A stretch of DNA of 50,239 bases. Source: Desulfobulbus sp. Tol-SR (lineage in GTDB: Bacteria > Desulfobacterota > Desulfobulbia > Desulfobulbales > Desulfocapsaceae). Within the stretch, counting starts at the first letter, position 1. Each line of letters starts with the position of its first letter. The stretch is taken from the NCBI GenBank assembly GCA_000769715.1, contig JROS01000017.1, forward strand, positions 1-50,239. The letters run 5' to 3'. Made by a program: the position numbers and the translations under genes. Shown here piece after piece: positions 1 to 8,171 of this stretch. The notes under the pieces are model-generated. The model did not search any database, was not told the DNA's origin, and saw only the letters and a list, made by a program, of their open reading frames with translations.

Positions 1-999
1 GTCCAATTGCGGCGCATCAAGGCGGAATTGGCGAATCTGCCCTTCTCGGCCCAGCCCGGGGAAGGGGAGGAGGGCAGGTTGCAGGAACAGCTGTTGAAGC
101 AGAGGAAGGTCATCCTGGCGCGGAGCAAACGGACGATTGATGACAAAATCGCCGCGCTCCATGCCAAAATCGACATGATCAGAGTACAGCTTCAGGGGCA
201 GGAACAGCAGGTCAAACTGCTGCGGGATATCGAGGGGACCACGGCCAAACTTCCTCGGAACGACCCCGATTACCGGCTCAGGCTGCTCGATGCCCAGAAA
301 GCCCGATACCAGACGGCAAACGCTATCGAGAACCTCAAGGCTGAGGAACAGGTGGCGATCAATGAGTTGAAGCAGGCACAGTCGGATTGGCAGCGATTTG
401 TCGAGGAACGCAACGGCGAGTTGATGGAGAAGGAGGTGCAGTTGCGAAACGAGTGGGAAAAGGTCCGCGAGGAGATTCTCAAGGCCAGAAGAGTGCATGA
501 ACTGGTATCTCTGCGGGCGCCACAGAAGGCCATCGTCCTCAAGATGGCGGAGCGTTCGATCGGCTCAATTATCCAGCAGGCCGAGCCCTTTATCACGCTT
601 GTCCCTTTCAACAGCAACATCGAGGTCGAGGTCGATATCGGTTCCAAGGATATCGGCAGGATCCGCACAGGCGATTCGGTCCGGATAAAGCTGGATGCCT
701 TTCCCTTTCAGCGGCATGATACCTTGCCCGGGAAGGTCAGGGTCATCAGCGAGGATTCCTTCCAGCGCAACAATCAGGATATCATGGGGCGGACTCCGTC
801 TGAACGGGTGCCCGCAGATGATTTCTACCGTGCCCGGATCACCCTGCTCTCAACTCAGCTGCGCAATGCGCCGGAGGGGTTTCGCCTGCTGCCTGGAATG
901 AAGGTCAGGGCAGAGATAAAAGTCGGCCGGCGCAGCGTCATCTCGTATTTCCTCTACCCGGTGATCAGGGCTCTTGATGAGAGCCTGCGCGAACCGTAA
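1..999 (+). CDS. HlyD-family membrane fusion (periplasmic adaptor) protein, 5' end cut by window
   Basis: The frame is open from base 1, so the N-terminus with its membrane anchor lies outside the window. What remains is a long charged helical hairpin (roughly residues 20-170 of the visible part, rich in Gln, Glu, Lys and Arg, heptad-like). After it come a lipoyl/beta-barrel part with VSLRAPQKAIVLKMAERSIG and a C-terminal segment with LLPGMKVRAEIKVGRRS. This LPGM-x-V-x-A-E-I-x-x-G-x-R-S/T ending is typical of adaptors of type I secretion and polysaccharide export systems, which bridge an inner-membrane transporter and an outer-membrane channel. The last residues (SYFLYPVIRALDESLREP) match type I secretion adaptors well. 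Its partner ATPase is presumably upstream. A second, different adaptor occurs at 16722, so the locus has two export systems. Confidence 0.85.
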   Translation, partial: VQLRRIKAELANLPFSAQPGEGEEGRLQEQLLKQRKVILARSKRTIDDKIAALHAKIDMIRVQLQGQEQQVKLLRDIEGTTAKLPRNDPDYRLRLLDAQKARYQTANAIENLKAEEQVAINELKQAQSDWQRFVEERNGELMEKEVQLRNEWEKVREEILKARRVHELVSLRAPQKAIVLKMAERSIGSIIQQAEPFITLVPFNSNIEVEVDIGSKDIGRIRTGDSVRIKLDAFPFQRHDTLPGKVRVISEDSFQRNNQDIMGRTPSERVPADDFYRARITLLSTQLRNAPEGFRLLPGMKVRAEIKVGRRSVISYFLYPVIRALDESLREP

Positions 1000-1025
1000 T
1001 GAATGTTAACCTCCAGGATTTGATA

Positions 1026-1084
1026 CCTGAAGGTGTCCATTTTGATCTTCAGGAAGAGCCTGTTTCCCTTTTGATAACAGGCTC
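1026..1084 (+). terminator. Two back-to-back hairpins after the adaptor gene
   Basis: A 7-bp stem (CCTGAAG at 1026-1032 with CTTCAGG at 1047-1053) is followed at once by a 9-bp stem (GAGCCTGTT at 1056-1064 with AACAGGCTC at 1076-1084). They begin 27 bases after the stop codon of the adaptor gene. There is no clear T-run after either stem, so a role as transcript end or RNA stabiliser is an inference from position. Confidence 0.4.
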
Positions 1085-1830
1085 TGTCTGAAAGTCTTCG
1101 TCCAACATAGAGCAATAGCCGCCAATATGACATTTCAAATCCAGGAAGTTACACAAATGTACGCTTTAGTCGGATGAACCGGATTTAAGACCTGGTCATG
1201 CCAGATTGTACTTCTCAGCAAACAAATGACTATGGGCCGTAATTGGACATTGCTGCATCTCCCGCTCAATGGACTTAAATACATATCCGACCCATCTTGA
1301 TGAAGAACTAAGCGGAGCGCCCGGTATATTCATCCTCTGGTCACGATTGACCTGCCGCATCGCCTCGGTCACACCGTCCTGTCCAAGACGAGCGCTCAGC
1401 CCCTGATTTTGTTTTGCCGATATCGACAAGAAACGGTACTGCACCTTCATGTATTCCTCAGGTCTCCTTGGAGAAGCCCGGGCCAAGACGGGGGAAAATG
1501 TTTCTTGATCCGGAAACCAACGAGAGATTGACTATGGGCCTCAATTGGTATATCAACCGCGAAAATGGGAGGAAGATGTTCGCCGAGGTCTGGGGGGCAC
1601 CGGGGCGCCAAGCAGAATCAACCGTCGTCTCTCGGGGCGGACGAAATCGGCTGCCGGAATTGTCGGATACTACGGGGACGGCTTGATGTTCAAGACCGGT
1701 TTCAAAGGACTGAAGCGAGATAACGGCAGTGCCGGAACCCAGGGCGGTATTTCAGGGTTCATACTATGTCACCGTGTTGATGCGGATGGCGACTTGAGAC
1801 TTTTAGAGGGGATTTCAATATACAGCAATT
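1085..1830. other. Gene-poor, decayed-looking stretch between adaptor and lipoprotein genes
   Basis: No recognisable gene is present. Short open frames exist (minus 1196-1486, plus 1414-1686 and 1545-1838), but none resembles a known family with confidence. One plus-frame segment around 1528-1575 reads RLTMGLNWYINRENGRKMF. It faintly recalls the end of phosphate-selective (OprP/O-type) porins, where GLNWYxNxxxRxMxxY is common. The frame then runs into unrelated sequence. The base composition is more AT-rich than the flanking genes. A remnant of a lost gene is possible but not shown. Confidence 0.3.
1227..1548 (+). repeat. 20-base near-identical direct repeat, two copies about 300 bases apart
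   Basis: Copy one at 1227-1246 and copy two at 1529-1548 both read TGACTATGGGCC, two variable bases, then AATTGG (18 of 20 identical). They lie in the gene-poor stretch and bracket 282 bases. They may be the trace of a duplication or of an inserted and decayed element. No inverted ends or transposase are seen. Confidence 0.4.
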
Positions 1831-2829
1831 ATGGGTGATAAGCAGAATCGTTTGCGCGTGGTTCCTCCCTGTCTTCTCATCTTCTCTGTTGTCATGGTGC
1901 TGGGAGGCTGCGGCACGCTCACCGGTCTGCCTGGTCATGGGGGTGGCAAGCGGTTTGCCGTGGAGCAGGAACTGGTTGCCGCCGCCACAAGAGGCGCGAT
2001 CAAGCAGATCGATCTCTCGACGATTCGAGGGAAAAAGGTCAACCTCTTCGTCAATGCCATCGGTGATACCGGTGCCGGCAACATGACCGGCGGGCGTTTC
2101 TCGATCGTCTCACAACTGCGAGGTGACTACGTCCAGTCCCCGGTAACCACCGAGACCTCGAATTTTCCCCGTTACACCGCAACAAATACGACGAAATCCA
2201 CCACCACCTCGGAATCGTTCGCCACCACATCCACTGCGACCACTTCCAGTGAGACGGAGACCAGTACGCTGTTGCCCTATCCCGAATCGAAAACCACCGA
2301 ACAGGAGGGGAGCGGCGGTATTGTCCAGGGCGGCGTGAAGTATGAAGGCTTGGGGGCCTACCTGAATTCCACGGAAATACCTTCCGACGACCTGCAGTAT
2401 CTTTCCGCGCTGCTCCAGACTTATCTGTATCTGAAGGATGTCTACGTCGTGCCGCCATCCGAGGCCGAGATCGATGTCTATATCACCGTCGATGTCTTCG
2501 GCACGGTCCGCACCAGAGTGGAATGGTTTCTGGCCAACAACGAGATCCTCCGGGCCAAGACCTCGTTCGAGGTGCTGGCTGTCGACAGCCTCACCGGCCG
2601 TCTGGTGATGCCGCCGGCTGCAGCAAGCGCCGAGGCCGAATACAACGAGCAGTTTATTCTTTGGGCCGGGCCGATCATCATTAAAAAAACCCTGACCAAA
2701 TCCGAGCCCCTCCTCAGTGATTTTACCGATGTTCGAGAGCAGAAAGAAGTGGTTGACTCTGCCGCACAAAACGAACCCATCCCTTATCCTTTCCGTTATC
2801 AAATGAAGAAATGGTTCGAAAATAAATAG
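1831..2829 (+). CDS. Outer-membrane-type lipoprotein with Ser/Thr-rich segment, unknown function
   Basis: Residues 13-27 form a hydrophobic segment ending in the lipobox VLGGC, with Cys27 as the likely lipidation site, so the mature protein should be membrane-anchored in the periplasm or outer membrane. Residues 28-105 and about 160-332 look like folded domains. Between them, residues 106-156 are very rich in Ser and Thr (about 29 of 49), like a linker or a target for O-glycosylation. The family was not recognised. It sits at the start of a glycan locus, which suggests a part in export or in surface display of the glycan. The ribosome-binding site before 1831 is weak: the purine run at about 1805-1811 is far from the ATG, so the start is not certain. 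Confidence 0.8.
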   Translation: MGDKQNRLRVVPPCLLIFSVVMVLGGCGTLTGLPGHGGGKRFAVEQELVAAATRGAIKQIDLSTIRGKKVNLFVNAIGDTGAGNMTGGRFSIVSQLRGDYVQSPVTTETSNFPRYTATNTTKSTTTSESFATTSTATTSSETETSTLLPYPESKTTEQEGSGGIVQGGVKYEGLGAYLNSTEIPSDDLQYLSALLQTYLYLKDVYVVPPSEAEIDVYITVDVFGTVRTRVEWFLANNEILRAKTSFEVLAVDSLTGRLVMPPAAASAEAEYNEQFILWAGPIIIKKTLTKSEPLLSDFTDVREQKEVVDSAAQNEPIPYPFRYQMKKWFENK

Positions 2830-3060
2830 GAAAAAATGGTAGTATTCCGAACGATTTTTTTTTGCCCCTTGATTGCATTTCACCCCATCATCCGGCAAGA
2901 TCTGGAATCGGTTATCATAATCATTGTGGCTGACAAGCGCGAGCCACCCACCCCGGCCAATTTTCGTGATCAGCGCTGCAGGTTATTGCAATTATCAAAT
3001 TATCATGCGGGCTGTGTCGGATCTTTCTCCTTATCACTCTAACTTAACAGAGCTTTTCTC

Positions 3061-4455
3061 ATGTATGGCCTTTCTCCCGTGACCACAAAACAGTTGCATG
3101 CAGGATGGATTTTTCTTTTCATCTGTTTTTTATTCTCACCATCCGCCTCGGATGCCAGGTTTGTTCCTGATGTCCGAATCGAACACTCGCCCCCAACGGC
3201 ACTGGTGCAAGGTGAGAGGGTTCATCTCAACGCCCGTGTTGCCAGTCCGGAAAAGCTGAAGGAGGTCCGCTGCTATTTCAAATACGAAGCCGCCAATCCC
3301 TATCTGTTTGTCAAGATGAGACAAACCGAACAGGGGTTCGAATGTTGGCTTCCGGTTCCGGCGAACCATATCAATCAGATTGAATATGTGTTCGTGGCAG
3401 TGGATTCGATGACACAGGTTGTGAGATCGAGTGTTTTTTATGCCTCGACAACGGGGCTTCCCAAAAATCGCATCAAGCCATTGGTGCTTCAGAAGGAAAT
3501 CGTCACTGTACAAACCGAACTCCCGGTTTCATTGAACACCGCCGCCGCTTTTGCGAAAACAGATCAACCGGTGTACTCGGTTGTTTCTGCGAGCAAACAG
3601 TATGGACTCCGGGCCGGAATGTATGATTCGGCCCAAACGGGATATCGATACGGTTTGATCGGCAGCCTGGCCTTTGGCCTGAACGCTCAATATCTTTCTC
3701 CGACCCTGGGTTACCAGTCCTTCACCGCCGCCGCGTCATCCGAGGTGCAGGTGCTGTTCGAGCAGGAGGTTATTGCGACAAATTACCCGGATATCGACGG
3801 GGCCAATTGGTCCGGCTACTTTTATGTCGTCGATAATAGCGGCAATCTTCTCAGCGCTAAAAGTCCCTTGACGGCAACCGTCTATCATGACGGCAACGGC
3901 AACGTGAGCATCGCGATTTCAACCCAGACATGCCCGGGCCAGGACTATTTCAGCCATGGCGATATTGATACATCCGGTTTTATCCATATTTACGACGATT
4001 GCGATGACGAGTTATGGACAACGTATTCGCTGACCGCCACATCCACCCATATCCAGATCATGGATTTCACCGACCCTCCGTATTATAAGACACTCAACGT
4101 CGTCGACCTTACCCGGACGACCACCCCCCCCCCGCTCGCAGCCCCTGTCCTGGTTTCGCCGGTGGATGGCACCACCACAAATCCACAGGAAACGGTGCTC
4201 CGTTGGAAGGCTGTAGATTCGGCGGTGAATTACCAGGTCCGACTGGGCAGCACCTGCAACGCCGGGACGGTGTACGCGACTCCGTCGCCACAGTACACTC
4301 TGACCAAACTCGTACCAGATAGCGTAACATACTGGCAGGTAAGGGGCCAGAACGTCTATGCGCAATGGGGGCAATGGAGCCCCTGCTGGAGTTTCACCGC
4401 TGTTCGCCCCTGTCTCTCCTGCCCTGTCATCAATTTATTGCTGTTTGAAGAGTAA
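3061..4455 (+). CDS. Secreted protein with NWxG domain and fibronectin-III-like C-terminus
   Basis: A hydrophobic signal segment (about residues 14-30) ends near SASDA, so export by Sec is likely. Residues 35-130 look like an Ig-like beta domain. Residues 247-352 form a domain shared with the protein at 20119-20814. The shared features are NWxG, LTATV followed by a Gly-rich turn, an Ile-x-Ile-x-x-Ser-Thr strand, a GDID turn, E-x-W-T-T, an aspartate-phenylalanine pair and a final L-x-x-L-x-R. Residues about 360-450 resemble a fibronectin type III module (APVLVSPVDGTTTN, then Y-x-V-R-L and YWQVRGQN). Such modules are common in surface proteins that bind carbohydrate or other proteins. No enzymatic motif was seen. 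The gene lies just before the first glycosyltransferase block. The exact function is unknown. Confidence 0.75.
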   Translation: MYGLSPVTTKQLHAGWIFLFICFLFSPSASDARFVPDVRIEHSPPTALVQGERVHLNARVASPEKLKEVRCYFKYEAANPYLFVKMRQTEQGFECWLPVPANHINQIEYVFVAVDSMTQVVRSSVFYASTTGLPKNRIKPLVLQKEIVTVQTELPVSLNTAAAFAKTDQPVYSVVSASKQYGLRAGMYDSAQTGYRYGLIGSLAFGLNAQYLSPTLGYQSFTAAASSEVQVLFEQEVIATNYPDIDGANWSGYFYVVDNSGNLLSAKSPLTATVYHDGNGNVSIAISTQTCPGQDYFSHGDIDTSGFIHIYDDCDDELWTTYSLTATSTHIQIMDFTDPPYYKTLNVVDLTRTTTPPPLAAPVLVSPVDGTTTNPQETVLRWKAVDSAVNYQVRLGSTCNAGTVYATPSPQYTLTKLVPDSVTYWQVRGQNVYAQWGQWSPCWSFTAVRPCLSCPVINLLLFEE

Positions 4456-4536
4456 AAACCTGTTCAGATTACGTTCGCCTCAGGTGTCGGCTCGAATGCG
4501 TGATCAAGCCCTCTACTTCACCCATCTTCACTGACG

Positions 4537-7041
4537 ATGAATACAATTCGCCGGAATGTTTTCAATGCACTGTTCTTCCTGACCAGTGCCAGATACCGGA
4601 AAATTAAAAATTCCGGTATCTTTGATCAGGATTATTATTACGAGACACATCCTGACGTGGCATCCCAGGGAGAAGATCCGCTGGTACACTATATCCGGGG
4701 TGGCTGGCGCGAGGAACGATCGCCAGGGCCGCTGTTTGACCTTCGCTATTATCTCAGCCAGTTTCCAGAGGACGAGAAGATCGATGTCGAACCGCTGACC
4801 CATTTCATGACCGAAGGATGGCGGCAGGGCAGGAAGCCGAATCCATACTTCGATCCCCTGTACTATGCGCAAGTGAATGACGATGTCGATTTTTCCGGCG
4901 TCAATCCTCTCACGCATTACATAAAAAGCGGATCGACCGAGGGACGACAGCCCATTCCTTATTTTTCCCCTCATTTCTATCTCCGGAAATATCCGGAAAT
5001 CACTGAATACGGGGGTGATCCACTCGTTCATTACATACGGCATGGAGGCAGCGAACGCAGACAGCCGTCACCGTTCTTTGATCCGCAATGGTACCTCGAT
5101 CGCACACCGATTCTGGCGGATGAGGCAGACGATCTGCTCCGCCATTATCTTGAGTATGGAATTCGTGAAGGCAAGAGCCCGATTCCGGTGTTCGACCCAC
5201 TGTTCTATCGAGCCGGACTGGCAGAGAAACTCGGCGAGGCGGAAGATCCGCTCGCCCATTATCTCAGGACAGGGGAGAAAGAGGGGTGTCGTCCATGCGC
5301 CTGGTTCGATCCAGTCTACTATAACGAGCGATATCTGGACGACGGCCCGGTCTCTCCGTTGGGACATTATCTCACCGAGGGGGTGTTCAACGGGCTGTAC
5401 CCGAACCGCGAGACCGCCGATCTGCCGCAGAAACCGACAATCTCCGTGGTCGTCCCGGTGTACGATGTCGCCGCCCATCACCTCAACAACTGCATCCGCT
5501 CCGTCCTCTACCAGAGCTATCCCCACTGGCAGCTCTGTCTCGCCGATGACTGCAGCACCCTGCCGCACGTCCGGCCGTTGCTCGAGGAGTGGGCGGCCAG
5601 AGACCAACGGATCAGGGTCGTCTTTCTCGAGACCAATCGCGGCATCGCCGGCGCCACCAATGCCGCCGCGGCCCTGGCCGACGGCGACTATCTCGGCTTC
5701 CTCGACAATGACGATGAACTGGCGTCCGAATGTCTGTTTCAAATAGCACGGACAGTAACAGACACCGGCGCCGACCTGCTCTATTCCGACGAGGACCTGA
5801 TCGGCGACGACGGCCGCCGCTTCAGCATCTTCCACAAGCCGGACTACAACCCGGAATTGCTGCTCTGCCATAACTATGTCACCCATTTCGTCGTCACCGC
5901 AAAAAACCTGTGGCGCGAGGTCGGTGGCTGCACCGAGGACAGATCGGGAGCTCAGGATTATGACCTGTTCCTCAGGTTGGCCGAAGGCGCCCGGAAGATC
6001 GTCCACATCCCCATCGTCCTGTATCACTGGCGGGCCTCGGAGACCTCGACCAGCATCGACCACAGCCAGAAGGAGTATGCCGACGAGGCCGGCCGTCGGT
6101 CGGTGATCGATGCCCTGCAACGGCGGGACATCGAGGCCGAGGTCCTCTCCACCGATCTGAAATACTTCTATCGGGTGAAAAGGGAGCTGTACCTGCTGCC
6201 GCTGCTGTCGGTGGTGGTCCGCTGGAACGGCGATCGGCAAGGGCTCGGGTCCTGGCTGCAGGATCTGCTCCAGCGAACGATCTACACGAACTACGAGGTG
6301 ATCCTCATTGTCGATCGCGAGATCATAGATGCCGGGCTGGAAGAGCATCTGCTGTCCGTCGATCAGCCGGTCCGGTTGGTGATCGCCGACCAGCCGGCAG
6401 GGCTTGCCGCGCACTACAATCACGCCTTACCGCATTGCGACGGCGATTATGTCGTCTGTGTCCGCGGCGATCTCGACATCGACGACGGCTATTGGCTCTC
6501 GGCCCTGGTGGAATACTGCCAGCGGCCCGATGCCGGGATCGTCGCCGGGCGGGTGGAAGGCGATGCGATCGATGTTCCGGAGGTCACGCCGATTCCCGAA
6601 ATCGACAATGATTCTCCCTGGTATTACGCCCAGTTTGTGCAGCAGGCCTCCATCCTGCTCAACGGCCTGCACTGTCCCCAGAACGTCTGGTGCCCATCCT
6701 GGGACTGCTGCGCCGTCAACCGGGATCTGTTCGATGCCTGCAACGGTTTCGACGCCGACCGATTTCCCGATCTGTTCGCCATGCATGATCTCGGGTTCAA
6801 GTGTCTGGCCGCCGGATTCAAATCCTACTATACCCCGTATTGCCGCCTGCATCTGCGCAACGACAGGCGATATATCCCGACGGGAACGGAAGAGTCGTGG
6901 AAAAGGGAGCAGCAGGCCTTCCAGGACCGATGGCGATCGGAGCTGGTGCAGGGGGATCCGTACTACAACCGGGGAACAGTTGGTGAGGCGGGAATCGACA
7001 TGGCGAGGTTCCTGGCGTGGTTTGCCGGAGCCGTTTCCTAA
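4537..7041 (+). CDS. Tandem family-2 glycosyltransferase with seven N-terminal DPL-HY repeats
   Basis: Three parts are visible. Residues 29 to about 292 hold seven copies of a repeat of about 38 residues with consensus FDPxYYxxxxPDV, G-x-DPLxHYxxxG and EGRxPxPx. Residues about 300-520 are a GT2 domain: SVVVPVYDV, then LADDCST, a LDNDDE metal-binding motif, DLLYSDED and FHKPDYNPELLL. Residues about 550-830 look like a second, more divergent GT-A domain (LSVVVRWNG, GDLDIDDGYW, and a QGDPYYN ending seen in many GT2 proteins). The protein probably adds one or two sugars at the cytoplasmic face. Similar repeat-GT fusions occur in surface-polysaccharide and protein-glycosylation loci. The ATG at 4537 starts a short basic leader before repeat one. 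Confidence 0.88.
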   Translation: MNTIRRNVFNALFFLTSARYRKIKNSGIFDQDYYYETHPDVASQGEDPLVHYIRGGWREERSPGPLFDLRYYLSQFPEDEKIDVEPLTHFMTEGWRQGRKPNPYFDPLYYAQVNDDVDFSGVNPLTHYIKSGSTEGRQPIPYFSPHFYLRKYPEITEYGGDPLVHYIRHGGSERRQPSPFFDPQWYLDRTPILADEADDLLRHYLEYGIREGKSPIPVFDPLFYRAGLAEKLGEAEDPLAHYLRTGEKEGCRPCAWFDPVYYNERYLDDGPVSPLGHYLTEGVFNGLYPNRETADLPQKPTISVVVPVYDVAAHHLNNCIRSVLYQSYPHWQLCLADDCSTLPHVRPLLEEWAARDQRIRVVFLETNRGIAGATNAAAALADGDYLGFLDNDDELASECLFQIARTVTDTGADLLYSDEDLIGDDGRRFSIFHKPDYNPELLLCHNYVTHFVVTAKNLWREVGGCTEDRSGAQDYDLFLRLAEGARKIVHIPIVLYHWRASETSTSIDHSQKEYADEAGRRSVIDALQRRDIEAEVLSTDLKYFYRVKRELYLLPLLSVVVRWNGDRQGLGSWLQDLLQRTIYTNYEVILIVDREIIDAGLEEHLLSVDQPVRLVIADQPAGLAAHYNHALPHCDGDYVVCVRGDLDIDDGYWLSALVEYCQRPDAGIVAGRVEGDAIDVPEVTPIPEIDNDSPWYYAQFVQQASILLNGLHCPQNVWCPSWDCCAVNRDLFDACNGFDADRFPDLFAMHDLGFKCLAAGFKSYYTPYCRLHLRNDRRYIPTGTEESWKREQQAFQDRWRSELVQGDPYYNRGTVGEAGIDMARFLAWFAGAVS
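4621..5403 (+). repeat. Seven tandem protein repeats of about 38 residues (FDxxYY ... DPLxHY ... EGR)
   Basis: Each unit starts with Phe-Asp/Ser-x-x-Tyr/Phe-Tyr, has an Asp-Pro-Leu-x-His-Tyr core, and ends with Glu-Gly-Arg-x-Pro or a variant. The DNA of the units differs a lot, so the repeat is old and is kept at protein level. Unit five lacks the Pro of DPL (DLLRHY), and unit seven is shortened before its SPLGHY core. Confidence 0.85.
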
Positions 7042-7222
7042 CGTGGCGAGGAGGCGGAGATTGGGGCATTCCCCCAATAAGAGCTTGACTTCCAGGCTGA
7101 ATTTCATTAGGAAGAGCCCATTCCGTGACTTGCCTCCACCACGTCGGGAGAAGATTGAACAGATTCAGGGACAGCCTTTCTCCTTGTTGACCATCCCCCA
7201 GCCAGAGCGATAGTTTTGAATT

Positions 7223-8134
7223 ATGTCCGCACCACTTGTTTCCGTCATCATCCCTGCCTACAATCACGAACGGTTCGTCGGCGCCGCCGTCGAGAGTGTC
7301 CTGGGCCAGAGCTGCGCCGACCTCGAGCTGATCGTCATCGATGACGGCTCGCGGGACCGCACCGGCGAAGTGGTGCAGAGTTACACCGATCCCCGCCTGT
7401 CCTACTACCACCAGGAAAACCAGGATGCCTACAACACCATCAACCGGGGCCTGGGGTTGGCCCGGGGCGAATATACCGCCATCCTCAATTCGGATGACGT
7501 TTATGCGCTGAACCGGCTGCAACGCCTCGTGGAGTGCCGCGATGAAACCGGGGCCGAATGCCTGTTCACCGATGTCATCCCGATCTCCGACGAGGGTGAG
7601 GAATTTGCCGACCCGGCCTTCGGCTGGAACCTGTGGCACCGTAAGAACCGGGCGTTCTACCGGGAGTGCGGCGATCTCTACACCGCCTTCCTGAAGGGCA
7701 ATTTCATGGTCACGACCTCGAATCTGTTCATGACCACCAGGGCGGTCAGGGCGGTGGGGAAGTTCTGTTCGCTCCGGTACCTGCACGACTACGACTATAT
7801 CTTCCGCATGATGCTGGCCAATCCGGGCAGGGTGCACTACCTCGAGGACGAGAAACTGCTGTATTACCGCATTCACGCCGGCAATACCCTCGGCGAGGCG
7901 GCCATCGCCGGGCGGCTGCAGGACCAGGAGCTGATCCGCAGATACCTGCTGGAGGTTATCCCGGCGGCGCAGCGGGGCTATGTCGCCGCCGGGACTGATC
8001 GGCTGGTGGAGCTTGAACGGGAGTTGCAGGCGGTCCGGGCCGCCTTGCAGCCGAACGGGGAACAGGGGGTGCGTCCGGCCGTCCGGCAACTGGCGCGCAG
8101 CCTGAAAACCTGGCTGCGCAAGAGGCTGGCATGA
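7223..8134 (+). CDS. Family-2 glycosyltransferase
   Basis: This is a GT2 (GT-A fold) enzyme of 303 residues. VSVIIPAYN (residues 6-14) is the nucleotide-sugar fold start, DDGS (40-43) binds the nucleotide, and NSDD (89-92) fits the DxD-type metal site. The segment near residues 185-205 (RYLHDYDYIFRMM) fits the acceptor/base region. The C-terminal 50 residues are basic and amphipathic and may bind the membrane. It follows the tandem GT after a 181-base gap and precedes the HAD gene by 37 bases, so it probably shares their transcript. The sugar donor cannot be told from sequence. Confidence 0.9.
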   Translation: MSAPLVSVIIPAYNHERFVGAAVESVLGQSCADLELIVIDDGSRDRTGEVVQSYTDPRLSYYHQENQDAYNTINRGLGLARGEYTAILNSDDVYALNRLQRLVECRDETGAECLFTDVIPISDEGEEFADPAFGWNLWHRKNRAFYRECGDLYTAFLKGNFMVTTSNLFMTTRAVRAVGKFCSLRYLHDYDYIFRMMLANPGRVHYLEDEKLLYYRIHAGNTLGEAAIAGRLQDQELIRRYLLEVIPAAQRGYVAAGTDRLVELERELQAVRAALQPNGEQGVRPAVRQLARSLKTWLRKRLA

Positions 8135-8171
8135 TTGCTGTCGATTCCCCCACACCGCAGGCCGGGTTGCG

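Noticed and set aside
2836..3042. 68-residue plus-strand frame between the lipoprotein and the secreted protein
   Set aside because: It has no ribosome site and no family resemblance, and the sequence is AT-rich intergenic in character.
4621..5403. Possible CRISPR-like or DNA-level tandem array
   Set aside because: The periodicity of about 114 bases exists only at protein level. The DNA units are diverged and there are no spacers.
7061..7077. Hairpin TTGGGG/CCCCAA after the tandem glycosyltransferase gene as a terminator
   Set aside because: The stem is only 6 bp with no T-run, and the following genes appear to continue the same operon.
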